From Pseudomonas sp. S37 (lineage in GTDB: Bacteria; Pseudomonadota; Gammaproteobacteria; Pseudomonadales; Pseudomonadaceae), in NCBI RefSeq assembly GCF_016658545.1, contig NZ_JACVZC010000002.1, positions 124,001-188,000 on the forward strand: a DNA stretch of 64,000 nucleotides, written 5' to 3'. A program made the position numbers and the translations under genes. The notes under the pieces are model-generated. The model did no database searches. It saw only the letters and a list, made by a program, of their open reading frames with translations, and was not told the DNA's origin. Shown here piece after piece: positions 28,722 to 38,827 of the stretch (positions within the stretch are counted from its first letter, which is position 1; every line of letters begins with the position of its first letter).

Positions 28722-28749
28722 GTTAATTCGCTGCAGGCGTTGAATTAAC
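28722..28749. promoter_or_regulatory. Perfect 8-12-8 inverted repeat between opuCD and prfC
   Basis: GTTAATTC and GAATTAAC flank a 12-nt centre in the 548-nt gap between the divergent opuCD and prfC genes. It resembles a dimeric repressor operator. The gap also holds a REP pair (28807-28896) and is otherwise featureless to me. Confidence 0.4.
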
Positions 28750-28806
28750 TGCCCTGTGGCCTTTTATCGTGATAAAGCGATTGTTTGGTGAATTTGTTGC
28801 GGCAGG

Positions 28807-28896
28807 TCCGGCCCTTTCGCGGGTGAACCCGCTCCTACAAGGACCGCATGGCATTCGCAATCTGTGTAGGAGCGGGTTTACCCGCGAAGAGGCCGG
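28807..28896. repeat. Paired REP element (inverted)
   Basis: CCGGCCCTTTCGCGGGTGAA faces its near-reverse complement ending GAAGAGGCCGG. It lies about 90 nt before prfC. Confidence 0.9.
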
Positions 28897-28987
28897 TACA
28901 GGCGCCATTCATTCCTCAGGTTTTGGTCCAGGCTCAACTTCAGGTATGATATCGCCCCTTTTAAATCCCCCAGTCAGGCGATTTCCC

Positions 28988-30571
<1,584 letters not shown>

Positions 30572-30612
30572 TTCGGGAAGTCTGCTCCTGATTTTCAGGG
30601 CCTGCTCCTGAC

Positions 30613-30690
30613 CCCTGTGGGAGCGGGTTTACCCGCGAATGCGATGTTGAATTTACCAACGCATTCGCGGGTGAACCCGCTCCCACAGGG
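30613..30690. repeat. Paired REP element, arms in the opposite (back-to-back) orientation
   Basis: CCCTGTGGGAGCGGGTTTAC comes first and GTGAACCCGCTCCCACAGGG second, with ATGCG...CGCAT near the centre. This is the reverse of the arm order seen in the other pairs. It lies in the 137-nt gap between the convergent prfC and polyamine-binding genes. Confidence 0.88.
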
Positions 30691-30708
30691 ACTGCACTAC
30701 GGCCGCGC

Positions 30709-31788
30709 TCAGTTCCCTGCTTTGATACTGGTCCAGATCCGGGTCCTGATGCGGTCGATCTTCGCCGGCATTGCCTCCAGCGCATACAGCTTGCCCATCA
30801 CTTCCTCGCTCGGGTAAATCATCGTATTACCCTTCATCGCCGGCTCCACCAGCCCGTCCGCCTTGAGGTTGCCGTTGGCGTATTGCACGTGGTTGCTGAT
30901 GTTGGCCATCACTTCCGGCTGCAGCAGGTAATTCATGTAGGCATACCCGGCCTTCTCATCCGGCGCATCGGCCGGCATGGCGACCATGTCGAACCACATC
31001 GGCGCACCTTCCTTGGGTATCGAGTAACCCACCTTCACCCCGTTCTTCGCTTCTTCAGCACGGTTCTTCGCCTGCAGCACATCCCCCGAGAAGCCCACCA
31101 CCACGCAGATATCGCCGTTAGCCAGGTCACCGGTGTACTTCGATGAGTGGAAGTAGCTGATGTACGGCCGCACCTGCATCAGCAGCGCCTTGGCCTTGTC
31201 GTAGTCCGCCGGGTTCTGGCTGTGGTGTGGCAGGCCCAGGTAGTGCAGGGCGATCGGCAGCAGCTCGGGGCCGTTGTCCAGCACGGCGACGCCGCAGCTT
31301 TTCAGCTTGCTCATGTACTCGGGCTTGAAGATCAGGTCCCACGAATCCAGCGGCGCGTTGTCGCCCAGCACCGCCTTGACCTTGTCGATGTTGTAGCCGA
31401 TGCCGGTGCTGCCCCACAGGTACGGGAAGCCGTACTGGTTGCCCGGGTCGTTCACCTCCAGCGCCTTGAGCAGCACAGGGTTGAGGTTGTGCCAGTTGGG
31501 CAGCTGCGACTTGTCCAGGCGCTTCAAGGCCTTGCCCTGGATCTGCCGGGCCATGAAGTGGTTGGAGGGGAACACCACGTCGTAGCCGGAGTTGCCGGTC
31601 ATCAGCTTGCCGTCGAGGGTTTCGTTGCTGTCGTACACGTCGTAGGTGGGCACGATGCCGCTGGCTTGCTGGAAGTTCTTCAGCGTGTCAGGGGCTACAT
31701 AGCTGGACCAGTTGTAGATCTTCACCGTTTCGGCGGCGCCGGCGAAGCTTGCGGCCAGCATCAGGGGGGCGAGAAGAAGCGTGCGCAT
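30709..31788 (-). CDS. Polyamine ABC transporter substrate-binding protein (PotF/SpuD-like)
   Basis: A 359-residue periplasmic protein with signal peptide MRTLLLAPLMLAASFAGA. The family features KIYNWSSYVAPDTLKNFQ, LWGSTGIGYN and the DSWDLIFKPEYM segment are present. Homologues bind putrescine or spermidine. No permease or ATPase is adjacent, so it probably serves a transporter encoded elsewhere. It is the last gene of a likely operon with the cupin and FAD oxidase genes upstream. Confidence 0.87.
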   Translation of the reverse strand: MRTLLLAPLMLAASFAGAAETVKIYNWSSYVAPDTLKNFQQASGIVPTYDVYDSNETLDGKLMTGNSGYDVVFPSNHFMARQIQGKALKRLDKSQLPNWHNLNPVLLKALEVNDPGNQYGFPYLWGSTGIGYNIDKVKAVLGDNAPLDSWDLIFKPEYMSKLKSCGVAVLDNGPELLPIALHYLGLPHHSQNPADYDKAKALLMQVRPYISYFHSSKYTGDLANGDICVVVGFSGDVLQAKNRAEEAKNGVKVGYSIPKEGAPMWFDMVAMPADAPDEKAGYAYMNYLLQPEVMANISNHVQYANGNLKADGLVEPAMKGNTMIYPSEEVMGKLYALEAMPAKIDRIRTRIWTSIKAGN

Positions 31789-31840
31789 GTCGGGGTTACC
31801 TTGCTTTGTCTGTTGTTATCGAAGGCAGGCGATCAGCGGA

Positions 31841-32182
31841 TCAGAAGATAAGTACGTAGGTCTTGCGCACGGTCTCCTGGATGTCCCAGGTGCCGGTGCT
31901 GTTGGCCGGTAGCATCAATGCGTCTCCGGCTTCTATGAGCAGGGGCTCGCCACCGTCGGGGGTGAACGTGCAGCGGCCCTTGATGAAATGGCAGAACTCC
32001 TGTTGCACGATCTGCCGCCGCCAGCGCCCGGGGGTGCACTCCCAGATGCCGGTTTCGACGCCGTCGCTGCGTTCCACGCAGGTGACCGAAGTCACTGCCA
32101 CGGGCTCGCCAAGCGGTACCGCAACGGGGTTGGAGCTATCGAGCACGGCGCTGTCGGTGTTCTTGAACTGGGTGATGCTCAT
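31841..32182 (-). CDS. Cupin-domain protein (DUF861/cupin_3 type)
   Basis: A 113-residue single-domain cupin. The barrel shows GIWECTPGRWRRQIVQQEFCHFIKG and a second motif with EAGDALMLPANSTGTWDI. These short proteins often accompany amine or polyamine oxidation genes. The role (regulatory or product handling) is unknown. It lies between the oxidase gene (33 nt) and the polyamine-binding gene (52 nt) in the same direction. Confidence 0.82.
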   Translation of the reverse strand: MSITQFKNTDSAVLDSSNPVAVPLGEPVAVTSVTCVERSDGVETGIWECTPGRWRRQIVQQEFCHFIKGRCTFTPDGGEPLLIEAGDALMLPANSTGTWDIQETVRKTYVLIF

Positions 32183-32215
32183 GGCCGGTAAATCCTGTGT
32201 CGGGAAAAAGGGAAG

Positions 32216-33622
32216 TCAGTGCATGAAGCCTTCCATGAAGTCCGCAAGATTACTGGCCAGCCGCCGCCTCCACGGCGCACTGGCGGGGTTGGCGAGGGTC
32301 CGGTCCTCGTGGACGAAACTCTGGATGATCGCGTTGTAGCCCAGCCAGCGGCAGGGCTCGGGTGGCCAGCTGGCCAGGCTCGAAACAGGTCGGTTGTCGA
32401 GTACCCAGGGTTGCGCGGTCAGTTCGTTGTGCTGGTTAAGGATCAGCGCCGCCAGGGTGCGCCCGCCCAGGTTGGTGGCACCGACACCTTCACCACCGTA
32501 GCCGCCGGCCAGGGCAATGCCGCGCTGGCGGTCACAGAGCATATGCGGGCGGAAACGCCGTGCCATGCCCAGGTTGCCGCCCCACGAGTGGGTAATGCGC
32601 ACGTGTTTCAGTTGCGGGAACAGCTCGCTGAACAGGTAGCGGCGCAGCTCGATTTCCTGCTCGTCGAGGTTGAAGTTTTCGCGCAGGCGGCCACCGAAGC
32701 GGTAGCCACCGCGGGCGCCGAACACCAGGCGGTTGTCGGCGGTGCGCTGGCCATAGGTGACCTGGCGGCTGCTCTCGCTGAAGGCCTGGCCCTGGTTCAG
32801 GCCGATCTGCTCCCAGGTGGATTCCGGCAACGGCTCGGTGGCCACCAGCAGGCTCTGTACCGGCAGTTGATGTTTGCCCAGTGGCGGCAGGCTGGCGGCG
32901 TAGCCTTCGACGGCGGGCACACTCCACTGGCAGCGAATGCGCGCCAGCGGAGTACGAACTTCGCCGGGTTGCCAGTCGATGGCCGGGGTGTTCTCGTAGA
33001 TCGGCACGCCCAGCGCTTCCACCGCCCGGGCCAGGCCGCGCACCAGTTTGGCCGGCTGGATGGTTGCGGTGTGCGGGCTGTAGATGGCGCCATAGGCATT
33101 GCTGACCCGCAGCTGGGCGTCCAGTTGCTCGGGGCGCAACCAGCGGTAATCGTCCTCGGTCATGCCCTGGCGATACAGGTCGTCGAGGTAGGCGCGCAGG
33201 CTGCGTTCCTGTTCCGGGTAGCGCGCGGCGCAGTACAGCACGCCGCCTTTGCGGTAGTCGCAGCCGATGCCTTCGCGCTGCAGCACGCTGTGCACTTCAT
33301 CGGGAATGCCGTGCAGCAGGTCGATGCTGGCGCGGCGTTGTTGCGGTGACAGGCTGGCGAGCAGGCGGTCTTCGCCGAGCAGGTTGCCCATCAGCCAGCC
33401 GCCGTTGCGCCCGGAGGCGCCGAAGCCGGCGATGTTTGCGTCGATGACCGCGATGTTCAGCTGTGGCGCCTGGCGCTTGAGGTAGTAGGCGGTCCACAGG
33501 CCGGTGTAGCCGGCACCGATGATGCACACGTCCGCGTCCAGATCGTCGCGCAGCGCCGGGCGGGCACACAACGGCTCGTCGAGCTGGTCCATCCACAAGC
33601 TGAGCGTGCGCAGGGGTTGCAT
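32216..33622 (-). CDS. FAD-dependent amine oxidoreductase (PuuB/DadA-like)
   Basis: A DAO-family flavoenzyme of 468 residues from the ATG at 33622 (GGAG nine bases upstream), or 476 from the weaker start at 33646. The dinucleotide-binding motif is VCIIGAGYTGLWTAYYL, and GGYGGEGVGATNLGGRTLA near the C-terminus closes the FAD site. Gamma-glutamylputrescine oxidase and related enzymes share this layout. Its neighbours (cupin, polyamine-binding protein) support a polyamine or amine substrate, which is not proven. Confidence 0.85.
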   Translation of the reverse strand: MQPLRTLSLWMDQLDEPLCARPALRDDLDADVCIIGAGYTGLWTAYYLKRQAPQLNIAVIDANIAGFGASGRNGGWLMGNLLGEDRLLASLSPQQRRASIDLLHGIPDEVHSVLQREGIGCDYRKGGVLYCAARYPEQERSLRAYLDDLYRQGMTEDDYRWLRPEQLDAQLRVSNAYGAIYSPHTATIQPAKLVRGLARAVEALGVPIYENTPAIDWQPGEVRTPLARIRCQWSVPAVEGYAASLPPLGKHQLPVQSLLVATEPLPESTWEQIGLNQGQAFSESSRQVTYGQRTADNRLVFGARGGYRFGGRLRENFNLDEQEIELRRYLFSELFPQLKHVRITHSWGGNLGMARRFRPHMLCDRQRGIALAGGYGGEGVGATNLGGRTLAALILNQHNELTAQPWVLDNRPVSSLASWPPEPCRWLGYNAIIQSFVHEDRTLANPASAPWRRRLASNLADFMEGFMH

Positions 33623-33686
33623 CGGGTTCGGCTCCACATCCGTCAAGGTCTGTGGGCGATCCTAGTGGTGTGAGTGGGCCGCTGTC

Positions 33687-34487
33687 TTACGTGCGTGCAC
33701 GCAGGGAAATTTGCTTCAGGTAGGCCTTGGGCGTGAGCCCGGTGTGTTCGCGGAAGCATTTGTAGAACGCCGACAGCGAGTTGAAGCCGGCGCTGAAGGC
33801 CAGGTCGTCGATCGGCGCTTCGACGCTGTCATCGTCGAGGCTGGCCATCAGGTGCTGCAGGCGCGCCTGGTTGACGTAGCGGTAGAAGCTTTGCCCCAGC
33901 ACCTGGTTCAGCAGGTAGGAAATCTGGTTACGGCTATAGCCACTGGCCGCTGCTACCTGCTGCAGGTCCAGCTCCGGGTCCAGGTACGGGCGCTGGCGCT
34001 GGAAGTAGTGCTCCAGGTCTTGGGCCATGGTCGACAGCTGCCGGGGTGACAGGCCCAGGCGGCTGGTGGCCGGGCGCGGCCCGCTGCTGGCCCGGCCGTT
34101 GCCGTTCTGGCGCACCAGGGTGGCGTATTCGTTGACCCGCCAGATCAGCCCGTCCTTGACGGTGATCGCCTCGCTGGACTGGAACGCCACCAGACCGTCG
34201 CCGCCCTGCACCGTGACCTGGTACTGGATGAACGCGGTGCAGCCATCGACGCGGATGCGGTCGCTGTGGACGATGTCTTCGCCAGCTTCATGGGGCAGGC
34301 AGGCGCGTACGTAGTCGCGCAGTTCCTGGTAACCGAGCACGCGGTTCTGGAAAAAGTCGTGGTACTGGATATCGGGGTGGTAAAGCGCGATCACGCCGTC
34401 GAGGTCGCGATGCTTCCAGCACAGGTGGTAGCGCAGCACGGTGTCGGCGGTGAGGGGTGTCTGGGCAGCGTCGTCGGCAAGCGTCAT
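33687..34487 (-). CDS. AraC-family regulator with N-terminal SnoaL/NTF2-like domain
   Basis: A 266-residue protein. Residues 15-130 look like an NTF2/SnoaL-type domain (LRYHLCWKHRDLDGVIALYHPDIQYHDFF... VNEYATLVRQ). Residues about 155-266 are an AraC DNA-binding unit with two helix-turn-helices (QQVAAASGYSRNQISYLLNQ, IDDLAFSAGFNSLSAFYKCFREHTGLTPKAYLKQ). It lies 65 nt upstream of the oxidase operon in the same direction and may control it. The sensory domain is unusual for AraC proteins, which more often use cupin folds. Confidence 0.85.
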   Translation of the reverse strand: MTLADDAAQTPLTADTVLRYHLCWKHRDLDGVIALYHPDIQYHDFFQNRVLGYQELRDYVRACLPHEAGEDIVHSDRIRVDGCTAFIQYQVTVQGGDGLVAFQSSEAITVKDGLIWRVNEYATLVRQNGNGRASSGPRPATSRLGLSPRQLSTMAQDLEHYFQRQRPYLDPELDLQQVAAASGYSRNQISYLLNQVLGQSFYRYVNQARLQHLMASLDDDSVEAPIDDLAFSAGFNSLSAFYKCFREHTGLTPKAYLKQISLRART

Positions 34488-34632
34488 GACCGAATCATGC
34501 CTTGCCGGCTGGCCCCGTTACAAGAATGCAGAACACCTGATGGATTGGCGGCAGTCGCGCATTTTGCACGGTCCCGAATCAGCAAGGTTTTCCAAGGCAT
34601 TGATTTTCAAGGGTGTCATTTTTTGTCACAAC

Positions 34633-34648
34633 TGGCACAGCCGCTGCA
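34633..34648 (+). promoter_or_regulatory. Sigma-54 type promoter
   Basis: TGGCACAGCCGCTGCA fits the -24/-12 consensus TGGCACRNNNNTTGCW with a single mismatch and exact GG-N10-GC spacing. It is 52 nt before the start codon of the membrane protein gene at 34700. No enhancer-binding protein gene is nearby. Confidence 0.6.
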
Positions 34649-34699
34649 ATGGTTACTGCGCGAATGGAATTCTCGCCCACAACATAAGGCGCACACATC

Positions 34700-35599
34700 A
34701 TGATCACCCCTGCCGATTATCCCGTTGTCGATACGCAAAGCCGCTCAGGTGTTTCCTGGGCGGCAATCTTCGCTGGCGCGGCCGCCGCTGCGTCGGTGTC
34801 CCTGATTCTTGTGGTATTGGGTGCCGGGCTGGGCTTTGCGGCTACCTCACCTTGGGCTGACGAGGGTGCGAGTGCAAAAGCCTTGGGCGTTTCTACCATC
34901 ATCTGGTTGCTGGTGACGCAGATCATCGCCTCGGGCCTGGGCGGCTACATTGCCGGGCGGTTGCGGGTGAAATGGGCCAACCTGCATGGCGATGAAGTGT
35001 ACTTCCGCGATACCGCGCATGGCTTCCTGTCGTGGGCCGTGGCGACCTTGGTCGCGGCGATGCTGGTACTCGGTGCTGCGGGCAACCTGATAGGTGCCGG
35101 CGCCAGCGCCGCTTCCCAGGCGGCTACCGTTTCGGTAGCGGCGGGCGGTGCTGCGGCAGCGGGCGGCAATAACGACTCGATGGGCTATTTCGTCGATAGC
35201 CTGTTCCGTGGCGAGGGTCCGGCGCCGGTCAGCGACGATGCGGCCAACGGTGTAGCCGCGCGCATTCTGGCCAAAGGCGTTGCGGGCAACGGCGCACTTC
35301 CAGCGGAAGACCGCGCCTACCTGGCGCAGCTGGTAGCCCAGCGCACGCGTTTGACCCAGGCCGAAGCCGAAGCCCGCGTCGACCAGGTGATGGCGCAGGT
35401 GCAACAACTGAAAACCGAGGCCAGGCAGGCGGCGGACACTGCTGCCAAGGTGGCTGCCTGGACGGCGCTGTGGACATTCATTGCCCTGCTGTGCGGCGCA
35501 TTCTTCGCCAGTGTGGCGGCCCTTTACGGTGGTCGTCAGCGCGACCGCGTGCAGTGGCTTGAAGGCGACTACGTGGCCCATCGCACCCTTCAACGTTAA
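34700..35599 (+). CDS. Conserved multi-helix membrane protein, function unknown
   Basis: A 299-residue inner-membrane protein. Helices lie at about 18-47 (SWAAIFAGAAAAASVSLILVVLGAG), 63-87, 108-135 and 250-280. Between the third and last helices is a soluble segment of about 110 residues with a helical, Gln/Ala-rich stretch (LTQAEAEARVDQVMAQVQQLKTEARQAADTAAKVAAW) likely to be coiled coil. Small-residue-rich helices suggest packing. It is followed 15 nt later by a 24-residue membrane peptide gene. I cannot name a function. Confidence 0.8.
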   Translation: MITPADYPVVDTQSRSGVSWAAIFAGAAAAASVSLILVVLGAGLGFAATSPWADEGASAKALGVSTIIWLLVTQIIASGLGGYIAGRLRVKWANLHGDEVYFRDTAHGFLSWAVATLVAAMLVLGAAGNLIGAGASAASQAATVSVAAGGAAAAGGNNDSMGYFVDSLFRGEGPAPVSDDAANGVAARILAKGVAGNGALPAEDRAYLAQLVAQRTRLTQAEAEARVDQVMAQVQQLKTEARQAADTAAKVAAWTALWTFIALLCGAFFASVAALYGGRQRDRVQWLEGDYVAHRTLQR

Positions 35600-35614
35600 G
35601 TAAGGAGAACTGAC

Positions 35615-35689
35615 ATGCGCTCGATATTACTGTGGATGATTGGCGTACCGATTCCGGTGATCATCCTGATTGCACTGTTCATGCATTGA
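35615..35689 (+). CDS. Tiny membrane peptide, 24 residues, copy 1
   Basis: A short frame beginning MRSILLWMIGVPIPV and ending LIALFMH, behind an ideal AAGGAG with 7-nt spacing, 15 nt after the membrane protein gene. It is one hydrophobic helix with a Gly-Val-Pro-Ile-Pro kink. A second copy at 35747 differs in only two residues, with synonymous differences elsewhere, which argues strongly that both are translated and selected. Confidence 0.8.
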   Translation: MRSILLWMIGVPIPVIILIALFMH

Positions 35690-35698
35690 CTGAAGTAG

Positions 35699-35730
35699 GG
35701 GCGGCTTTGGCCGCCCTTAACTTCTTTTTG
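35699..35730 (+). terminator. Hairpin between the two tiny peptide genes
   Basis: GGGCGGC, loop TTTG, GCCGCCC (35699-35716) is followed by TTAACTTCTTTTT. It looks like an intrinsic terminator or partial attenuator located between two nearly identical genes. Confidence 0.75.
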
Positions 35731-35746
35731 GCAGAAGGAGAAGAGC

Positions 35747-35821
35747 ATGCGCTCGGTATTGCTGTGGATGATCGGGGTACCGATTCCGGTGATCATCCTG
35801 ATCTGGTTGTTTATGCATTGA
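35747..35821 (+). CDS. Tiny membrane peptide, 24 residues, copy 2
   Basis: Begins MRSVLLWMIGVPIPV and ends LIWLFMH. It differs from copy 1 only at residue 4 (Val for Ile) and residue 20 (Trp for Ala). The ribosome-binding site is AGAAGGAGAAGAGC. It lies 57 nt after copy 1 beyond a terminator-like hairpin. A G+C hairpin (35830-35846) follows. The peptide is too short for usual gene finders and may be missed in annotations. Confidence 0.8.
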   Translation: MRSVLLWMIGVPIPVIILIWLFMH

Positions 35822-35829
35822 GATTTTTG

Positions 35830-35846
35830 GGGCCGCTTTGCGGCCC
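35830..35846 (+). terminator. Hairpin after tiny peptide copy 2
   Basis: GGGCCGC, loop TTT, GCGGCCC directly after TTTTT. The T run is on the 5' side, so it would end minus-strand transcripts better than plus-strand ones. It merges with the following repeat. Confidence 0.45.
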
Positions 35847-35916
35847 ATCGCGACACAAGGCCGCTCCTACAGGGGAATGCGATCACCTGTAGGAGCGGCC
35901 TTGTGTCGCGATGGGC
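35843..35916. repeat. Second-family inverted repeat pair (GTGTCGCGATGGGC type)
   Basis: GCCCATCGCGACACAAGGCC and its reverse complement, with CTCCTACAGG next to the centre, form two arms of about 31 nt. The ending GGCCGCTCCTACAGG resembles the REP tail, but the outer part differs from the main REP family. It lies between the peptide gene and dppF (convergent). Another pair of this family is at 46881-47000. Confidence 0.88.
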
Positions 35917-35943
35917 TGCGCAGCAGCCCCGGCGATCTAAAGC

Positions 35944-36912
35944 CTAGAGAAACTGCTCGGCATAATGACAAGCCACCTGCCGGCTACTCACCTGCCGCAA
36001 CCCCGGCACCTCCTTGGCACACCGCTCGGTCGCATGCGGGCAACGCTTGTGAAATGCACACCCAGCCGGTGGATTCAACGGGTTGGGCAATTCCCCGGCA
36101 ATACGAATCTTCGGCTTCAGCGGGTCCGGGTGAATCGCCGGAGTCGCCGACAGCAGTGCCTGGGTATACGGGTGCAGCGGCTTCTCGTAGATGTCCTCTT
36201 TCGGCCCCATCTCCACCGGCCGCCCCAGGTACATCACCAGCACGTGATCGGCTACATGCCGCACCACCGCCAGGTTATGCGAGATGAACACGTAGGCGGT
36301 GTTGAACTCCTTTTGCAAATCCATGAACAGGTTCAGCACCTGCGCCTGGATCGACACGTCCAGCGCCGAAGTCGGCTCGTCCGCCACCAGCACCTTGGGT
36401 TGCAGCATCATCGCCCGGGCCAGGGCGATTCGCTGGCGCTGGCCACCCGAGAACATGTGCGGGTAGCGCTGGTAGTGCTCGGGGCGCAGGCCGACCTGCT
36501 CCATCATCTTCTGCACCTTGTCGCGCCGCTCGGCCTTGCTCAGCGAGGTATTGATCAGCAGCGGCTCGGCCAGCTGGTCACCAATCTTCTGCCGCGGGTT
36601 GAGCGAGGCGTAGGGGCTCTGGAACACCATCTGCACGTCGCGGCGCAGTTGCTTGCGCTCGGCCTTGCTGGCGCCTTTCACCTCGGTGCCGGCAATTTGC
36701 AACGAGCCAGACGAAGGCTCTTCGATCAGGGTCAGGGCGCGTGCCAGGGTCGACTTGCCGCAGCCAGACTCGCCAACCACGGCCAGCGTCTTGCCGGCCT
36801 CCAGCTCGAACGACACGCCATTCAGCGCCCGCACCAGGGCATGGCCCTTGAACAGCCCGCGGGAGACTTCGTAATGCCGGGTCAGGTCCCGGGCAGATAG
36901 AACGACGGCCAT
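35944..36912 (-). CDS. dppF: Dipeptide ABC transporter ATP-binding protein DppF
   Basis: A 322-residue ATPase. Walker A is GESGCGKST, the signature SGGQRQRIALARAM, and Walker B VLVADEPTSALD. The C-terminal oligopeptide/dipeptide domain has the Cys-rich motif GCAFHKRCPHATERC. The ATG at 36912 overlaps the dppD stop. It pairs with DppD to power DppBC. It is the last gene of the dpp operon. Confidence 0.95.
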   Translation of the reverse strand: MAVVLSARDLTRHYEVSRGLFKGHALVRALNGVSFELEAGKTLAVVGESGCGKSTLARALTLIEEPSSGSLQIAGTEVKGASKAERKQLRRDVQMVFQSPYASLNPRQKIGDQLAEPLLINTSLSKAERRDKVQKMMEQVGLRPEHYQRYPHMFSGGQRQRIALARAMMLQPKVLVADEPTSALDVSIQAQVLNLFMDLQKEFNTAYVFISHNLAVVRHVADHVLVMYLGRPVEMGPKEDIYEKPLHPYTQALLSATPAIHPDPLKPKIRIAGELPNPLNPPAGCAFHKRCPHATERCAKEVPGLRQVSSRQVACHYAEQFL

Positions 36913-37880
36913 TACGCCACCTCCTGGTTCAGCGGGTAGAAGCAACGCACCAGGCTGTGCGCCTGTGGCTCAAGGGGCGGGCGCTGGCGCCGGCAATTGT
37001 CCTGCACATACGGGCAGCGCGGCGACAGCAGGCAGCCGACGGGGCGGTCGTAGCGCCCGGGGACGATGCCGGGCAGGGTGGCCAGGCGTTCGGCGCCGAT
37101 GCTGTGCTCGGGGATCGCCGCCAACAGCGCTTCGCTGTAAGGGTGGGCGGGGACGTCGAACAGCTCCGGCACCTGGCCCACTTCCACCGCTTCGCCGGCG
37201 TACATCACGCACACCCGCCTGGCGGTTTCGGCAACCACGGCGAGGTCGTGAGTGATCAGGATGAGCGCCATGTTGCGCTCTTTCTGCAGGTTCACCAGCA
37301 GTTCCATGATCTGCGCCTGGATGGTCACGTCCAGCGCGGTGGTCGGCTCGTCGGCGATCAGCAGCTTGGGTTCGCCGGCAATCGCCATGGCAATTGCCAC
37401 GCGCTGGCTCATGCCGCCAGACAGCTGGTGCGGGTAGGCATCCAGGCGGCTTTCCGCAGCCGGGATCTCGACTTTTTTCAGCAGCTCCAGGGCCCGCTGG
37501 CGCGCAGCCTTGCCTTTCAGGCCGAGGTGCTGGCGCAGTACTTCTTCGATCTGGTAGCCCACGGTGTAGCTGGGGTTGAGCGCGGTCATCGGGTCCTGGA
37601 AGACCATGGCGATGTCCTTGCCCACCACCTTGCGCCGCTGCCGGCCGCTGAGCTTGAGCATGTCGGTGCCGTCGAAGGTAAGGGCATCGGCGGTGATGCG
37701 CCCGGGGGCGTCGATCAGGCCCATCAGGGCCATCATGGTGACCGATTTGCCCGAGCCGGATTCGCCGACGATGGCCAGGATCTCGCCGGCCTCCACCGTC
37801 AGGTCCAGGCCATCGACCACCGGTACTGCGTTGGCGTCGCCGAAGCGCACGTTCAGGTTGTTGATCTGCAACAGTGACAT
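36912..37880 (-). CDS. dppD: Dipeptide ABC transporter ATP-binding protein DppD
   Basis: A 322-residue ATPase with Walker [10 protein letters not shown], signature [15 protein letters not shown], Walker [14 protein letters not shown] and the C-terminal motif [14 protein letters not shown]. The ATG at 37880 fits [15 protein letters not shown]; the upstream frame is unsupported. One base of the stop is shared with the dppF start. Confidence 0.95.
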   Translation of the reverse strand: MSLLQINNLNVRFGDANAVPVVDGLDLTVEAGEILAIVGESGSGKSVTMMALMGLIDAPGRITADALTFDGTDMLKLSGRQRRKVVGKDIAMVFQDPMTALNPSYTVGYQIEEVLRQHLGLKGKAARQRALELLKKVEIPAAESRLDAYPHQLSGGMSQRVAIAMAIAGEPKLLIADEPTTALDVTIQAQIMELLVNLQKERNMALILITHDLAVVAETARRVCVMYAGEAVEVGQVPELFDVPAHPYSEALLAAIPEHSIGAERLATLPGIVPGRYDRPVGCLLSPRCPYVQDNCRRQRPPLEPQAHSLVRCFYPLNQEVA

Positions 37881-37890
37881 GGCGTTCTCC

Positions 37891-38817
37891 TCAGGCGGCG
37901 TTCTTGAGTTTCGGGTCCAGCGCATCGCGCAGGCCGTCGCCCATCAGGTTGATTGCCAGCACACTGAGCAGAATGGTCAGGCCGGGCAGGCTCACCACCC
38001 ACCAGGCGCGCTCGATGTAGTCACGGGCCGAGGCCAGCATGGTGCCCCACTCCGGGGTGGGTGGCTGTACGCCAAGACCGAGGAAGCCCAGCGCGGCGGC
38101 GTCGAGGATTGCCGAGGAAAAACTCAGGGTGGCCTGCACGATCAGCGGTGCCATGCAGTTGGGCAGCACGGTGACGAACATCAGCCGTGGCAGCCCGGCA
38201 CCGGCCAGGCGGGCGGCAGTGACGTAGTCGCGGTTCAGCTCGACCATCACGGCGGCGCGGGTCAGGCGAACGTAGGAGGGCAGCGACACGATGGCGATGG
38301 CGATCACCGTGTTGATCAGGCCAGGGCCGAGAATGGCGACGATGGCGACCGCCAGCAGCAGCGACGGCAAGGCCAGCATTACATCCATCAGGCGCATGAT
38401 CGACGGGCCGAGCAATTGTGGGAAGAACCCGGCCAGCAGGCCCAGCAGGATGCCCGGGATCAGCGACATCACCACCGATGACAAGCCGATCAGCAGCGAC
38501 AGCCGCGCGCCCTGGATCAGCCGCGACAGCAGGTCGCGGCCGAGTTCGTCGGTGCCGAGGATGAACTGCCAGGTGCCGCCTTCCAGCCACACCGGGGGGG
38601 TCAGCAGGAAGTCGCGGTACTGCTCGCTTGGGTCATGCGGGGCGACCCACGGCGCGAACAGCGCGCAGAACACCACCAGGCTCATGAAGGCCAGGCCCAT
38701 TACCGCGCCTTTGTTGCGCGCGAAGGCTTGCCAGAATTCTTTGTACGGCGAGGGGTAGAGCAGGCTCTGGTCCACCGGGCTGGCCGGTGACACGGATTTT
38801 GGAATCGGGCTAGTCAT
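37891..38817 (-). CDS. dppC: Dipeptide ABC transporter permease DppC
   Basis: A 308-residue inner-membrane protein with an N-terminal OppC-type segment ([23 protein letters not shown]) and about six helices. The EAA-like loop is [20 protein letters not shown]. It forms the channel with DppB, whose gene ends 10 nt upstream. Confidence 0.95.
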   Translation of the reverse strand: MTSPIPKSVSPASPVDQSLLYPSPYKEFWQAFARNKGAVMGLAFMSLVVFCALFAPWVAPHDPSEQYRDFLLTPPVWLEGGTWQFILGTDELGRDLLSRLIQGARLSLLIGLSSVVMSLIPGILLGLLAGFFPQLLGPSIMRLMDVMLALPSLLLAVAIVAILGPGLINTVIAIAIVSLPSYVRLTRAAVMVELNRDYVTAARLAGAGLPRLMFVTVLPNCMAPLIVQATLSFSSAILDAAALGFLGLGVQPPTPEWGTMLASARDYIERAWWVVSLPGLTILLSVLAINLMGDGLRDALDPKLKNAA

Positions 38818-38827
38818 GGCAAAGGCC

